Shown here piece after piece: positions 1 through 11,217 of a stretch of DNA of 60,000 nucleotides (positions within the stretch are counted from its first letter, which is position 1; every line of letters begins with the position of its first letter). This stretch comes from Owenia fusiformis (Eukaryota; Annelida; Polychaeta; Sabellida; Oweniidae): positions 17,532,822 to 17,592,821 of the forward strand of contig CAIIXF020000008.1 in the NCBI GenBank assembly GCA_903813345.2. The letters run 5' to 3'. Position numbers and translations under genes: made by a program. Below the pieces are notes generated by a model. That model saw only the letters and a program-made list of their open reading frames with translations, had not been told where the DNA came from and did not search any database.

Positions 1-2750
1 TTTATTTATGTAGCGAAATTGAATTATATCGAGAATTATGCATTTGTGAGAGAGCATCGATGTTTATGATTTCAAAGATTCTAATAATGTGGATAGACAG
101 GTAGGGGAGCAGAGAATGATGGGTAATTTAGATTTATAGATAAATATCTGACTATAAATATCCACAAATTTAAAGACGTGTCGCAAAAAGGTGGCGCATT
201 TGTTTTTTAGGGGTATCGCGTGAATGTAACTTTGATTCCCCGGATTATAAAATAATATTCTAATTAAAGTTGTATATCATTTTAAAGCTGTTTCGATGAA
301 GTTTTTGATCAACTACACTCCGTTCACAATTCTTGCGCGTTCTTTTTTAAAAAAGAGTTTTTTACCAAAACATCTGGCAAATATTCCCTGTTGACACGTT
401 ACATTTTGAATTATTTTTCGTCTTTAAACGCTCATAACTCAAACAATATATGACTATTATACTTATTTTTCGTCTTGATAAAGGTAGATAGAAGTTTTAT
501 TTCAAAGGATGAATTTTAGTAAGCGTCCCATATTGTGACGTCATAGAGTTTGAAAAATAGAATCTGTTGACAGCGACCTTTTCTGCTCATTTTTTTGTTC
601 CTTCAACTTTTCAGGTGTACATTAAACAAAAAATACGAGATCAATTTTTAATAAATCATACATGATTATTTTGCTCCTAAACTCTAGTTTATTAATAAAT
701 AGTTGATTTTGTTCGCAAAAGTATGTGTTTTCTGTTGTATGTGGAAAAGTGGAGGACGAAAGGTTTTCAAAATTCATCAAAATAGGGCTAATTTACGCCA
801 TTCGCCTATTTTCAAGCACAGCAACACGTATATTTATTTCACCTAAAATATCAATTGATTCGTGTTTTATGATGCTCCTAGCCCATTAACAATATATATA
901 TGATATCAGAGTTATTCGTCTAAAATGTTTTGAGATAGAGAGGTAAATGTGGAGGACGAAAGGATTTTCATTTGTGTACATTTTTCTCAAAAACGTCACA
1001 TTCTACCATGTTAAAAGCGAGGATCCTCTGGATTACGCCACAAAATGTGTAACAATGCGTACGCGAGCTTTTTGCGATACATCAAAGATGTATTCCACTC
1101 CAACTTGAATATATTGTTATTGCAAAGAAAGTAAACATCTGGGCGTGCTGTTTCCTTTAATCTGTTTTGAGTTTGCATTCCTCTTTAGTGTATATAGCCA
1201 GATGTAAAAATTGTGAACATTTACGCTGTGCCTAAAACCATTGAAAATGTGATAATAAATATCTAAAAAAACTCTATTCTACTTTTGATTAGTAAAGCCA
1301 ACCTTAATAATTCTGAATATTTTCTGATTTATTTTATTGTTTTTATGTCTTTTCTATTTCCTAACTATAATAAGTCTTGAAAATAAATCATTGTTTTCTT
1401 TGAATTATAGATAGCATTCTTCTTCCAGAATAGTTAAATCTTCATATTTTTGTTTCTCTGCTTAAACATGAAAGGAATGCCTCATTTGGGTGTTATTTAT
1501 ATTCTTGCAGCTATACTCAATTAGACTTGTTCTTTTGGCCTCATGTAATTTCACCGTAAATCTGTAGAAAGGGTCATTATTCTTGTATTCGTTCAGAAAT
1601 AATAGAACATTTAAATCTCCATGTCCAAAAAACCTGTGTATGAGAACATCAAACTCAAAAATAAATCACTTCTCGGTCTTTGGATTTTCTATGACTTGAA
1701 TGAAAAGATTTACTTTAAATGATACCTATTATGCATTAGGGTAAAATTGCTTCATTACATTACAAAGCGTTTTGTCCAAAATCTTCATAGCGAAGGATTT
1801 TTGAGGTGTTTCGAAGGCACAAAATTCTTTGTCGTGATTTTCTTTGTCAAAATACAGGTGAAATTAACAGGTATCAGGAATAACGCCTCTTTACATCCCT
1901 ATAGTTGGGTTAAGTCCATGTGATATCAGGAAAACTTCTAATGCATTGCTATTCATGTCACCATGCTTTTCACTTTTACAGAATTGAGGAAATAAACACG
2001 TAGCACCACCCTTAGGAGATACAGTATTTGAATTTTTATGACACATCGTTACACATCTTTAATCAGTTTTGTAATATTGATTGATTGTGAACAATATCAG
2101 TGTTTTTCTGCTTTATGTGAGAGTAATGGAAGGTTTAAAGTACAATAAAATCTGTGTGGATGAACATTGAATATTTGGTGAAGAGAAGTATGTCGCTATA
2201 GGAAGGCCTATTTTACAGAATTTTACCATATTTAATATCCATTTTAACGTCACTTTATGGCCAAAATCATGGACCTATGGAGATCTTTCACTTCACATAT
2301 TCAAAGTAACGTGACATATACATCAAAATGATTAAAATTCAACAAGTGAGTCACTGGGACAAAATGGTTACTGTGAAGTTGTTCACTGGGAGAGAGAGAT
2401 AGAGATGTTCACCAACACGAGTTTTACAATAATTGTAAAGGAACAATGACTTCAGCATACCAAATATGGAAATAATGTAGATTGTAGTACAAGAGAAAAT
2501 GATAAGTACCGTAAAGACAATTAATTTCAGGCAAAATAAAAGGTTGCATAAGGAAGTAGGGTTAAATGCCGTTTTTAATGATTATTTCCAGTTTGATGAT
2601 GAGAATCTCCATTAGCGCATTGTGTGTTAATGCCCTGGCATAATTTCTACATTGAATTATTCATGAAATGTTCAGTTTTATGTATGCTACTTTACCGCGC
2701 ATCTACTATCATTCAGTCCAGGTTATAATTGCACCTGTGATCTCCACAGG
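1..2750. other. AT-rich stretch without a recognised gene
   Basis: I see no open frame with protein-like composition and no convincing exon here. A 15-bp motif, GTGGAGGACGAAAGG, occurs at 749-763 and again at 949-963, exactly 200 bp apart, which suggests an old dispersed or duplicated repeat covering roughly 150-1150. The rest is unremarkable AT-rich sequence. Confidence 0.5.
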
Positions 2751-2757
2751 ATTTTTT

Positions 2758-2890
2758 TCCAAGTGGGTGCAAAATTTTCATTTTCACATTTCAGATTAAA
2801 ATTAGTCAAAATATCTTTTTTTCATTTTCAAGTGGGTGCAAATGGATTTTCAGGTGGGTGCAAGCCTATTTTCAAAACCTCAGGTGGATA
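2758..2890 (+). repeat. Fragment of a dispersed repeat with AGTGGGTGCA motifs
   Basis: The motif A(A/G)GTGGGTGCA occurs at about 2760, 2831 and 2851, separated by T-rich and C-poor sequence. The short reading frame that starts here has no recognisable domain, so I treat it as repeat-derived. Confidence 0.35.
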
Positions 2891-3389
2891 CTGCACCAAC
2901 TTGCTTTAATGCTGGGGAGATCACTGAGAACACTGAGGATTTGAGAAATGGGTATCTCTTTTATAAATATGGCTGCATAAGAGTCTTGTTCACACATGGA
3001 TCGGATTTTTTCTGTCATGTTAAAAGTTCAAACACACCTAAAGAATGCCTGAAGAATTAATGCCATATTGAAATAACATGTTAGAACAAGAACTAAAAAA
3101 AGATTTGTTAAAATCAGAATCAGATCAAGCCAGTAACTTTTACAATTTTTTTTCACCTCAGGTTATTTATTCATTATTGTATTGTATGACACATTATTCC
3201 ATGAAACCTGGAGATTTTTATTTTGTTTATTTGTGTATTATTCTATAAATGTGGATATCCTCATTAATTATTTGATGATGACAATTTTTCATGTCAATGA
3301 TTTGTTATATCAGCTTTGCTATCTAGCAGGACCAAAACATGACTACAAAATACCATATATACTTTGTTAATGCATTGATGAAAAAAATT

Positions 3390-3540
3390 GGGCCCAAGAC
3401 TTTTTCAAAGGCCCGTTTAATGGGCTTTTTTAGGCTTTATTTTTTAATTTTGGGCCAAATTATCAGGAAAATAGGCCTTAAATTTTCAAAAGGCCCCACT
3501 TTTTGGTTTTAGGGGCCCAAAATCTTTTCCACCCCTGTTT
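3390..3540. repeat. Low-complexity stretch with repeated GGCCC/GGGCC motifs
   Basis: About ten GGCCC or GGGCC motifs in both orientations are spread over T-rich DNA, allowing local fold-back. No coding potential is visible. It may be the remnant of a small inverted-repeat element. Confidence 0.35.
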
Positions 3541-3856
3541 CTATAAAACACCTTCTGTTTCTCATAGAATGGCCAAATAATATCATTTTACAACTCTCAG
3601 TCTGCCCATCAACATGCACACAGTTTCTACTTTTCTACTGTCTGACTCCATGGAGAAATGTTTATTAATTTTCCAATGAATCGGTCAACAAAGGGTTAAA
3701 GACATGAAGAGAACAGATGATGTATCTGGCATAACCATACAACAAGCAGGAAATAAATATTTACAGACATGGGTTTAAGCAGCATCTAAGTGAGACGAGG
3801 CAAAACATAGTTGGTGAGGCTGATTGAGGGGGAGGTATATAATACTACATTTGAAC

Positions 3857-3862
3857 TTTATT
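3857..3862 (-). promoter_or_regulatory. Candidate polyadenylation signal AATAAA for the GPCR gene
   Basis: TTTATT on the plus strand reads AATAAA on the minus strand, about 416 bp beyond the GPCR stop codon and just past the 22-bp minisatellite. If used, it would put the whole GC-rich array into the 3' UTR. The motif is common in AT-rich DNA, so the assignment rests on position alone. Confidence 0.3.
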
Positions 3863-3877
3863 TTCACAGCATACATC

Positions 3878-4220
3878 GGGCACTTGCCTTGCGTGATTGG
3901 GCAGTTGCCCCGCGTGCCTCGGGCAGTTGCCACGCGTGCCTTGGGCAGTTGCTCCGTATGCCTCGGGCACTTGCCTCTCATGCCTCAAGCACTTGCCTCG
4001 CATGCCTCAGGCAGTTGCCTCTCATGCCTTGGGCACTTGCCTCGCATGCCTCAGGCAGTTGCCCCGCGTGCCTCGGGCAGTTGCCCCGCGTGCCTCGGCA
4101 GTTGCCCCTCGGGCAGTTTCCTCATATGCCTCGGGCAGTTGCCTCGTACGCCTCGAGCACTTGCCTCTCATGCCTCAAGCACTTGCCTTGCATGCCTCAG
4201 GCAGTTGCCTTGCCTGCCTC
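3878..4220. repeat. GC-rich 22-bp minisatellite, about 15 units
   Basis: The unit is about 22 bp (GGGCAGTTGCCCCGCGTGCC plus TC), with one 21-bp first unit and one shortened unit near 4090-4110. Many units contain GGGCA-GT-TGCCC, a perfect 5-bp stem with a 2-base centre. Because 22 is not a multiple of three and the unit lacks stop codons, all three plus frames stay open for over 100 codons. These frames give Cys/Leu/Pro-rich strings that are artefacts of the array. GC content is well above the flanking DNA. The array starts only 57 bp downstream of the GPCR stop codon. Confidence 0.92.
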
Positions 4221-4277
4221 ATGTCTAGTTAGCTCATGACAGAACATACATATGTACAACTAATTCAAAGTCAGCCC

Positions 4278-5342
4278 TCAAACATCACTCTTGTCATTAT
4301 GATTTTTATTATTCAGAAATGCTGTCATTTCATGTTCAAGTTTTGATGCATGCTTCGTTTCACTTGAAATACTGTCTGCGCTATACTTGGAATGATCGTT
4401 AATATTTGTAATGACCGTACGATTGCCACAATTATAATCGGGCTTCAGCTCGCCTTTTTTCATGTGAAACATGCGGTAAAAACTTTTTCGGATTTCAATA
4501 GTACGATAGCCATAGATGAGGGGATCACTCATGGCGTTCAAGACTGGTAGATTCACAAACAAATAGCGGTACACATACTGAACTTCTGTTATACAGTCGA
4601 ACAATGAAGCACGCAAAATACGAAATACCATATAAGGTAAAGAACATGCAAGTAACGTACTAGCCATGATCAACGTTGTGCGGAGGGTTCCCTTCCCTTT
4701 AGGTCTTGCCATTAGGTTGTCCTGTATTCGATGATAGAAAGTACAGTACAGTGCAAGGATGATCACGAACAACAAGATACAGAACATATAGAAAGAGAGT
4801 AACATCCCCGGATAACAAAGAGTAAAACTTTCATCAATTTTATGACAGAGAGCTGTTGTAATTGTTGTCAAGGAGATGAGCCATGTGATGCCTATGACGC
4901 CAAATGTTCTCCACCGATTCTCATTGCCTTCCATATTGGTGAAATGAGCCTGAAGAGGGTACTTGACGGTATAGCATATTATAGCTGCAATGCTCATTAG
5001 TGTTAACCCCGAGTTTGTGTATGAAACAAAAAACAGGATACGCCCAAAGTTTCCTAATTCTGCACTTGAACTCACATTCCAAAAAAATAAATTGTCAAAA
5101 AATCTTGATATTACCACAATGATGTCAGCTATAGATAAGTTGATGTAGAAGAAATGCGTATTCTTCAATGCCGGGAGTTTCAGAATGGCGGCAATGCACA
5201 GTATATTACCAAGTAATGCTGGGATACCTATTACCACCAGGATGCCATATATAACATAAGGTAAGGCGTGATCTTTTGCCAATTCCTCCCCAACTGTACA
5301 ATATGAAGTGTCATTAGTGATGGTGGTGTTGTTGGATGCCAT
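4278..5342 (-). CDS. Intronless class A-like G protein-coupled receptor lacking DRY
   Basis: This is a complete 354-residue seven-helix protein, probably a plasma-membrane receptor. I chose the ATG at 5342-5340 because it sits in ACCATGG, a strong Kozak context. The frame extends 13 codons upstream only through a non-ATG TTG, and a stop lies at 5414-5412. The N-terminus has N-glycosylation sequons at Asn4, Asn5 and Asn10. TM1 (about 28-54) has Gly-Asn46, TM2 (62-84) has LSIAD with Asp73, TM4 has Trp154, and TM7 (259-279) ends in Asp273-Pro274-Leu-Ile-Tyr277 followed by a basic helix 8. The odd features are these: TM3 reads IIC at 121-123 where DRY is expected, no Cys is at the top of TM3, TM5 lacks its proline, and TM6 has CSLP instead of CWxP. 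Loss of the TM3 cysteine and TM5 proline is known in the melanocortin/cannabinoid/lysophospholipid (MECA) branch, and NAxxDPLIYGYR in TM7 also resembles it. The ligand is unknown. It could be an atypical, non-canonically coupled receptor or an early pseudogene. Confidence 0.9.
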   Translation of the reverse strand: MASNNTTITNDTSYCTVGEELAKDHALPYVIYGILVVIGIPALLGNILCIAAILKLPALKNTHFFYINLSIADIIVVISRFFDNLFFWNVSSSAELGNFGRILFFVSYTNSGLTLMSIAAIICYTVKYPLQAHFTNMEGNENRWRTFGVIGITWLISLTTITTALCHKIDESFTLCYPGMLLSFYMFCILLFVIILALYCTFYHRIQDNLMARPKGKGTLRTTLIMASTLLACSLPYMVFRILRASLFDCITEVQYVYRYLFVNLPVLNAMSDPLIYGYRTIEIRKSFYRMFHMKKGELKPDYNCGNRTVITNINDHSKYSADSISSETKHASKLEHEMTAFLNNKNHNDKSDV

Positions 5343-5394
5343 GGTTGTATCCTTTAAGCTATATTGCGTATGAGTGTCCAAACTTTGAGAAATA

Positions 5395-5660
5395 ATGCAA
5401 GCTTGAATAGTCTAATCATTGGAACATGAATATTCCATTATTTATGGCAGGCCAGGGTTTAGAATGGGAGTAGTTCAATGTTAAGAACTTGTAGTTTAAT
5501 ATTTAGAATGGTAATAGTCTCATGATCAGAACAGGAATAGTCTAATATTTAGAGTGGGAGTAGTCCAATATTTAGAACTTGAGTTGTCCAATGTTTAGAA
5601 CTTGAGTAGTCCAATATTTTGAGTAGTCTAGTTTGTCGTCAGATGTTCAGAGCTTGAGTG
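5395..5660. repeat. Diverged short tandem repeat upstream of the GPCR
   Basis: Degenerate copies of a roughly 22-27 bp unit, related to GAGTAGTCCAATATTTAGAA and often followed by CTT, recur about ten times. The block lies just 5' of the GPCR on the minus strand, so it would occupy its proximal promoter or 5' UTR. It contains CCAAT repeatedly, but I see no clear core promoter. Confidence 0.65.
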
Positions 5661-6410
5661 ATAAACCTTTCAATGAAACTTCGAATTTATGCAATGTTAA
5701 CGAACAATATGAATATTCAAAAGTTTACTTTTTAGCATCGTCAAATCGATTTCATGCTATCCTTCTTTCATTAAAGTGCTCAGAGCAATCCTATGTTTCA
5801 AGAATTATATAGTATGTTCACGAGAATATTGTGTTATTTGTAACAATGATTTATTTCGTCTCCCGAGGCTTAGATAGAATCACAAAATTGTAATACATTA
5901 TATCAGTTTGTAGTTCATTTAGTGTTCCAGCTACTTAATGCAGATTCTTTCCTCTTAGTGAGTTCCTGTTTTATTTGGATGATGTTTTGATGGAAATTAT
6001 GCCCTTCGCTTGAGTTATTGCAGTATAATACAGTATCATTCAGACTCAATTCGATAGGATTAACATTATTAGACATATGTATCAGCATTTGAGTCCTGTT
6101 TGGCGACAAAATTTAGGCTGAATTGCTATTTATAAAGGATCTACTTCTTTTTGTAATATCAAGGATAAAGATTAGAATCTAAATTGCTATTTACCAATGT
6201 TATTTCTTTAATAAACCCAGATTAACTTCACAAAGTATCAGAACTTTGCTATTAATAAAAGATATAAATCAATGGTGTATTAGCCAAGATACTACAGATT
6301 TAGGATAATTAAATTTGTAGAAATTAAGCTTCATGAGGAATTAATTTTTGTTCAGTCTTTCCTCTTGAATACTGTGTTATATTTCTTAATCTTGAATTGT
6401 TGACAGTTAT
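5661..6410. other. AT-rich spacer, nothing recognised
   Basis: No gene, inverted repeat or array stands out between the GPCR upstream region and the next minisatellite. Confidence 0.4.
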
Positions 6411-6414
6411 TCTA

Positions 6415-7105
6415 CCTTCAATGTTGATATAATCCCGGACCCTTAATATTTATCCTGGACTGTTGATATTTATCCTTACTGGACTATTCCAATCAATTCT
6501 GGAAGTCAATATTTATGGACTGTTGAGATTGATCCTTCTTGGACTGTTGATATTTATCCTTCCTTGACTGTTGATATTTATCTTTTCCAGACTGTTGATA
6601 TTTATCCTTCTTGGACTGATGATATTTATCTTTCATGGACTGATGATATTTATCTTTCCTGGACTGTTGATATTTGTCTTTCCTGGACTGTTGAAATATA
6701 TCCTTCCTTGACTGATGATATTTATCTTTCCTGGACTCTTGATATTTATCCTTCCTTGACTGTTGATATTTATCTTTCCCAGACTGTTGATATTTATCCT
6801 TCCTGGACTGTTGATATTTATCTTTCCGATCCTGGACTGTTGATATTTATCTTTCCTGGACTGTTGATATTTATCTTTTCTGGACTGTTGATATTTATCC
6901 TTCCTGGACTGTTGATATTTATCCTTCCTGGACTGATGATATTTATCTTTCCAGACTGTTGATATTTATCTTTCCCAGACTGTTGATATTTATCCTTCCT
7001 GGACTGTTGATATTTATCCTTCCTGGACTGTTGATATTTATCTTTTCTGGACTATTGATATTTATTCTTCCTTGACTGTTACTATTATCTTTCCTTGACT
7101 GTTTT
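6415..7105 (+). repeat. 24-bp minisatellite, about 27 units
   Basis: The unit is approximately GGACTGTTGATATTTATCCT plus TCCT, with C/T, TGAT/TGTT and occasional length variants. The 24-bp period is a multiple of three, so a long open frame of repeated VDIYLSWT results from the array and is not a gene. The edges are diverged and the core (6600-7040) is more regular. Confidence 0.93.
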
Positions 7106-7109
7106 AAGA

Positions 7110-8650
7110 TTATATCAGCAGTAATTAATTGACCCCAGCCTCATCTGAAAATACAAATATAATGTGATTATAAATAATATTTAATTATTTTTCAATTATT
7201 GAGGTAAATATTGGGGTTATCCAGCAAAACCATTATAGCTTTGGGATGAACATTTTTTCAAAAATAGTCTAGGTTTGAATAAGGAAGTCTCTGAGATGTA
7301 TTTTTACCAATTTTGACCTTGAAATAATCTTATTTTTCGTAGCTTATTATTATGGATGGAACTGATTTCCACCAGAACGTGATTTTCACCTTGATGCAAG
7401 TGATTCACCTCGGTGCACATAGTTTTCAGTTCAGGTGATTCCTGACTGATTAGAACTGTTAAGGACTTCATGAACTTTTTCTGATTATATGAATAAGTCA
7501 ATCTGACATCAATGTGAACTGGCATCTAACCATTCATTCAGTGACACTATAAAAACAGATACAAAGGCCGATCCAGAAGTTCTGATAAATTGCTGTATCC
7601 TTTTCTTAAGTAAAGGAAATCACCTGAAATGTTTACACAATTTACATAATTTATGTGCCTATACAGCAGGGAATTTTCAGAGTGATTGATCAACAGAAAA
7701 TTCTAAATTCACACTTTTACTACCCCATGGTAGATGCACTAATGGTCCAGGACTTGAGCTCATAAGTTTTTTCAAATATGTTACATGAACCTGAAATACT
7801 TCAATACATTGTATTATACCAAAATTGCAGGTATTTGACCAACAATCTGTAAAATTTCGTCATAATCTTTTATAGAATCATTTTGATTTATTGATTTAGT
7901 AAACCCTTTACTTTTACAATACCTTGATCAATCTATGATTTGAAGAGTCAACCTTGAAACTGTATTTCATAAAATTACAAAACAATCATGCTTCATCAAT
8001 TGAATGACTTTTGTCCCAATCTGATATCACAGTAAAAGTTGCTTCTTCATTGAAGTCTGCAATTTGTAATATTCAAATGAAAAATTTATATTTTTGAAAT
8101 AGGATGTTGTCTCATGCAACTTGAGCGGAAATAATCAAACACATAAATTGTTTGAAATAAATTGCCAATAATGATTTGGGAAAATGTATTTTATTTGTTT
8201 GAAATTGTTATTCTATGAACATTCTATAATAAATTTGTTATTCTATTTACGTTGTATTTTGTCTCTTTGGTTAATCTCCGTTTTATGTTCATTTCATTCT
8301 ACCATATTGATATGATCATTTTTCCTGGATGGCAATCAAATCGTAGTAAAATAATTTATTGATGATTCTGGTAAAATTATTTTTGTAATGATAACCCATT
8401 GTCTATGATCTCTTTCGGATTACACATCAACCTTTTTACTATACTAGTATTAAGGCATGTGGCAAAAGCAGCTGGTGGGAAACTTGTGAATTTCTTTTGA
8501 AAATATATATAAACGGGTGAAAAATCAGGTAGATACCTTTGCACAATCCCAAAGGGAAAAAAAATCTTCCAGAACGCAGTAAGCAAAATAAAGCTAAATG
8601 TACACCAGTCACAAGGAAAACAAACTCCATTTAACCCAAATTATAATCCA
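7110..8650. other. AT-rich stretch without a recognised gene
   Basis: The small reading frames here lack domains and splice-site support. I see no arrays or obvious inverted repeats. Confidence 0.4.
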
Positions 8651-8653
8651 ATA

Positions 8654-9737
8654 TACGAGGGGTGATCCAAAAGTCTTGGACGCCCTGCTCTAACTTTGCT
8701 ATTTTTTAGTATAACCACATGAAACTTTCAGATAATAAAGATCAACATCTTAACAACTTTATGTATAAGTTTCAACAGAAAATAATATATTTTAGCTACT
8801 TTTCTACATATCTTTTAATACCGGGTCCCTGCCACCCGGAACGGTATATAAATATAGCAAATCACGTCACAACTGTTATAATATGGCAAATACTTTAGGT
8901 GCATGTGCACAACCTAACACCAGCCATGATATGAGAGACTTTTCGATTTTCAATCTGAGTGTCATCTGCCATCATCATCTTCACATATTAAGACATACTT
9001 TTCAACATATTTTCCACGAATTTGAACACATTTTTCAAACCACTTTACCAATGAATGGAAGACATTTATGAAACCGTCATTGCTTATGTGATACAAATGC
9101 TGCTGGAGTGCTACTATAAACCTCATTCAATGAGTAAAAAACATTTTCTTTCAACCATCCTTTCAACTTGGAGAAAAGGAAGAAAATTACATGCAGCCAT
9201 AGATAGACTGTATCGTGCATATGGTAGCTGCTCAAGGTCAATAATAGTCAAAATATCTTGTAGTATTCTTTGTTCCACTTTGATTTCTTTCGTGTTCTGC
9301 ATTTCAGGAACCATCTTGCAGCAAAAATGATACCAGAATGAGGGTTGCTTGTCTAATGGCATTTTCTTAGAATTTGACATGTGCGGCCATTGTCATATGT
9401 GACATTATAATTAAAACACAATTAATTGGTTGCCTACTAAACTAACATGGTTTAACATTCAAAATTCAAAAAAAATAGTGGTCAAGACTTGCGAAACAAG
9501 TGAAATGGCGGTAACATTTAAGGCTGAAAGTTGCCATGTGCGAATACCGTTCCGGGTGGCAGGGTCTCTGTATTGAAAACTATCTAGAAAACTATACAAA
9601 ATATATCATTTCTCCATGAAATTAATACACAAAGTAGTTAGGTTGTTGGTCTTTATTATTGGAAAGTTTAAAGTAATTTTAACGAAAACCAACAAAAATA
9701 GAGCAGGGCGTCCAAGACTTTTGGATCACCCCTCGTA
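8654..9737. mobile_element. TA-flanked long-TIR (fold-back) DNA transposon, 1,084 bp
   Basis: The element has 194-bp terminal inverted repeats at 8654-8847 and 9544-9737, flanked by TA (8652-8653 and 9738-9739). The outermost 39 bp, beginning TACGAGGGGTGATCCAAAAG, are identical in both arms. A second identical block, CCCTGCCACCCGGAACGGTA plus T, sits at the inner end of each arm. Between these blocks the arms are only roughly 75-80% similar. The TA duplication and the end sequence fit the Tc1/mariner superfamily. The ~700-bp interior has only short frames, with no visible HTH or DDE/D catalytic motif, so the copy appears non-autonomous. Confidence 0.85.
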
Positions 9738-9739
9738 TA

Positions 9740-10066
9740 AAGAAACAATGTGTAATACCCCCCATTCCCCACCATTCGAGTTCCATTATCACAAACCAGG
9801 ACCATAACACCAATGGACATTTCATTCATTTTGAGTTTGCTTTAAAGTAAGTAAAGTTCACCATTTTTTCAGATGAGAGATTGATTATCTTGCAGTTGAT
9901 ATAATACAGCTTTGGATGTTAGCTGAATTTATTGGAATGAGAGGAAGCAATGATAGAGATTAAGTGCTTCATAATTATTCTCATGTAATTGTTGCTCTAT
10001 TTTTTGTGATAATTTATATTATAGTAAGCTGGTAGTATGCGGGAGGGATAAAAATGTTAAAACATA
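9740..10066. other. Spacer between two inverted-repeat elements
   Basis: Nothing is recognised in this AT-rich interval. Confidence 0.4.
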
Positions 10067-10068
10067 TA

Positions 10069-10264
10069 CAGTAGTAACTGTCTAAGTGGAACATATTTTG
10101 TACTTCGAAAAAAGTGTTCCATTTTCGATGTGTTCTATTTATTATAGAGGTTTATTTATCATTAAGTAAGTTGGTCTTTGGACACTGAAAAGTGTTCCAC
10201 TAACAGAGGTGTTCCACTGGTACAGTTCCACTTCTAGAGAAGTTCCACTTTACAGGTTTTACTG
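10069..10264. mobile_element. MITE, 196 bp, CAGTA...TACTG ends, TA flanks
   Basis: The ends read CAGTAGTAACTGTCTAAGTG on the left and, reversed, CAGTAAAACCTGTAAAGTGG on the right. TA lies on both sides (10067-10068, 10265-10266). The interior repeats GTTCCACT/AGTGGAAC motifs. A related copy is at 33059-33234, and a possible end fragment starts near 32115. The TA duplication suggests a Tc1/mariner-derived non-autonomous family. Confidence 0.75.
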
Positions 10265-10460
10265 TATGTTCTTTATTGTATTGTAAATGGTCCCATGTGG
10301 TCTTAATAGTCATAGTACAATTTACGTTATATTTGTATCCCTTTCACGATGCATTTACCTTTCTACACTGTTAGTTCAGTATAATTTACCTGAAATAAAT
10401 AGTTAATATATCCATTGTGATGCACCTATTATGAAATATAGTCAGTTTTAGACTTTTTGT

Positions 10461-11217
10461 AAATGTGGCTATTAATGAACAATAAGTTAACAAACATGTG
10501 CGTAACATCTGTAAATCCTTTTTACAGACTTGTTAAAAGGGCCATGTGCAGTATGGCAAGTGATTTTAGACAGTCATATCTTTTACCACGAGTACTTTCT
10601 AGGCATAAATACAGTGGTTTTATTAAAACAATGTTTTCTTTCAGGTGAAGTACCCATGACAATAAAAATGTCAATCGAACAATTCGAAAAATTATGAAAA
10701 GGGACCGCATGTCAACAATTTTTTTCAAAATGTTGTCTAGTTATGAAAAGTAGAATGGTATTGAAAGTCTAGTTTTGAAGATAGATAGCACGAGTTAAAT
10801 AACATGGGATATGTGGTTTTTAACTCTATAGCATTTTAATACCCATCCCCTCTTCAGAAATTGTTAATATAGTGTAGAATAAACTTTTGATATGTTTAAA
10901 TTGAGAAAAACAAGATCCTCTTTTTAGAAAATAAGCCTAACATTTTTTAAAAAGTGCAAAGGTAGGGTCCTAAACCATAATTTTTCAGAGAGTTGGATTG
11001 CTATTTTACTATCATGGGGACTTAACTTAACTTAAAGAAAACATATTGTTTTAATAAAAACCACTGTATTTATGCCCAGAAAGTACTCATGGTGAAAGAT
11101 ATGACTGTGTAAAATCACTTGCCATACTGCACATGGCCCTTTTAACAATTTTGTAAAAAGGATTTACAGATGTTACGCACATGTTTGTTAACTTATTGTT
11201 CATTAATAGCCACATTT
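10461..11217. mobile_element. Inverted-repeat element, about 757 bp
   Basis: Arms at 10461-10641 and 11034-11217 are highly similar reverse complements, beginning AAATGTGGCTATTAATGAAC, with a ~390-bp unrelated spacer. Short frames on the arms are mirrored and have no domain. I could not fix a target-site duplication, so the superfamily is unknown. Confidence 0.8.

Noticed and set aside
3811-4239. Cys/Pro-rich 142-codon frame
   Set aside because: All three plus frames are open over the same 22-bp array, so openness is a property of the unit and not evidence of a protein.
6564-6962. 132-codon frame of repeated VDIYLSWT
   Set aside because: It is a direct product of a stop-free 24-bp minisatellite and has no non-repetitive part.
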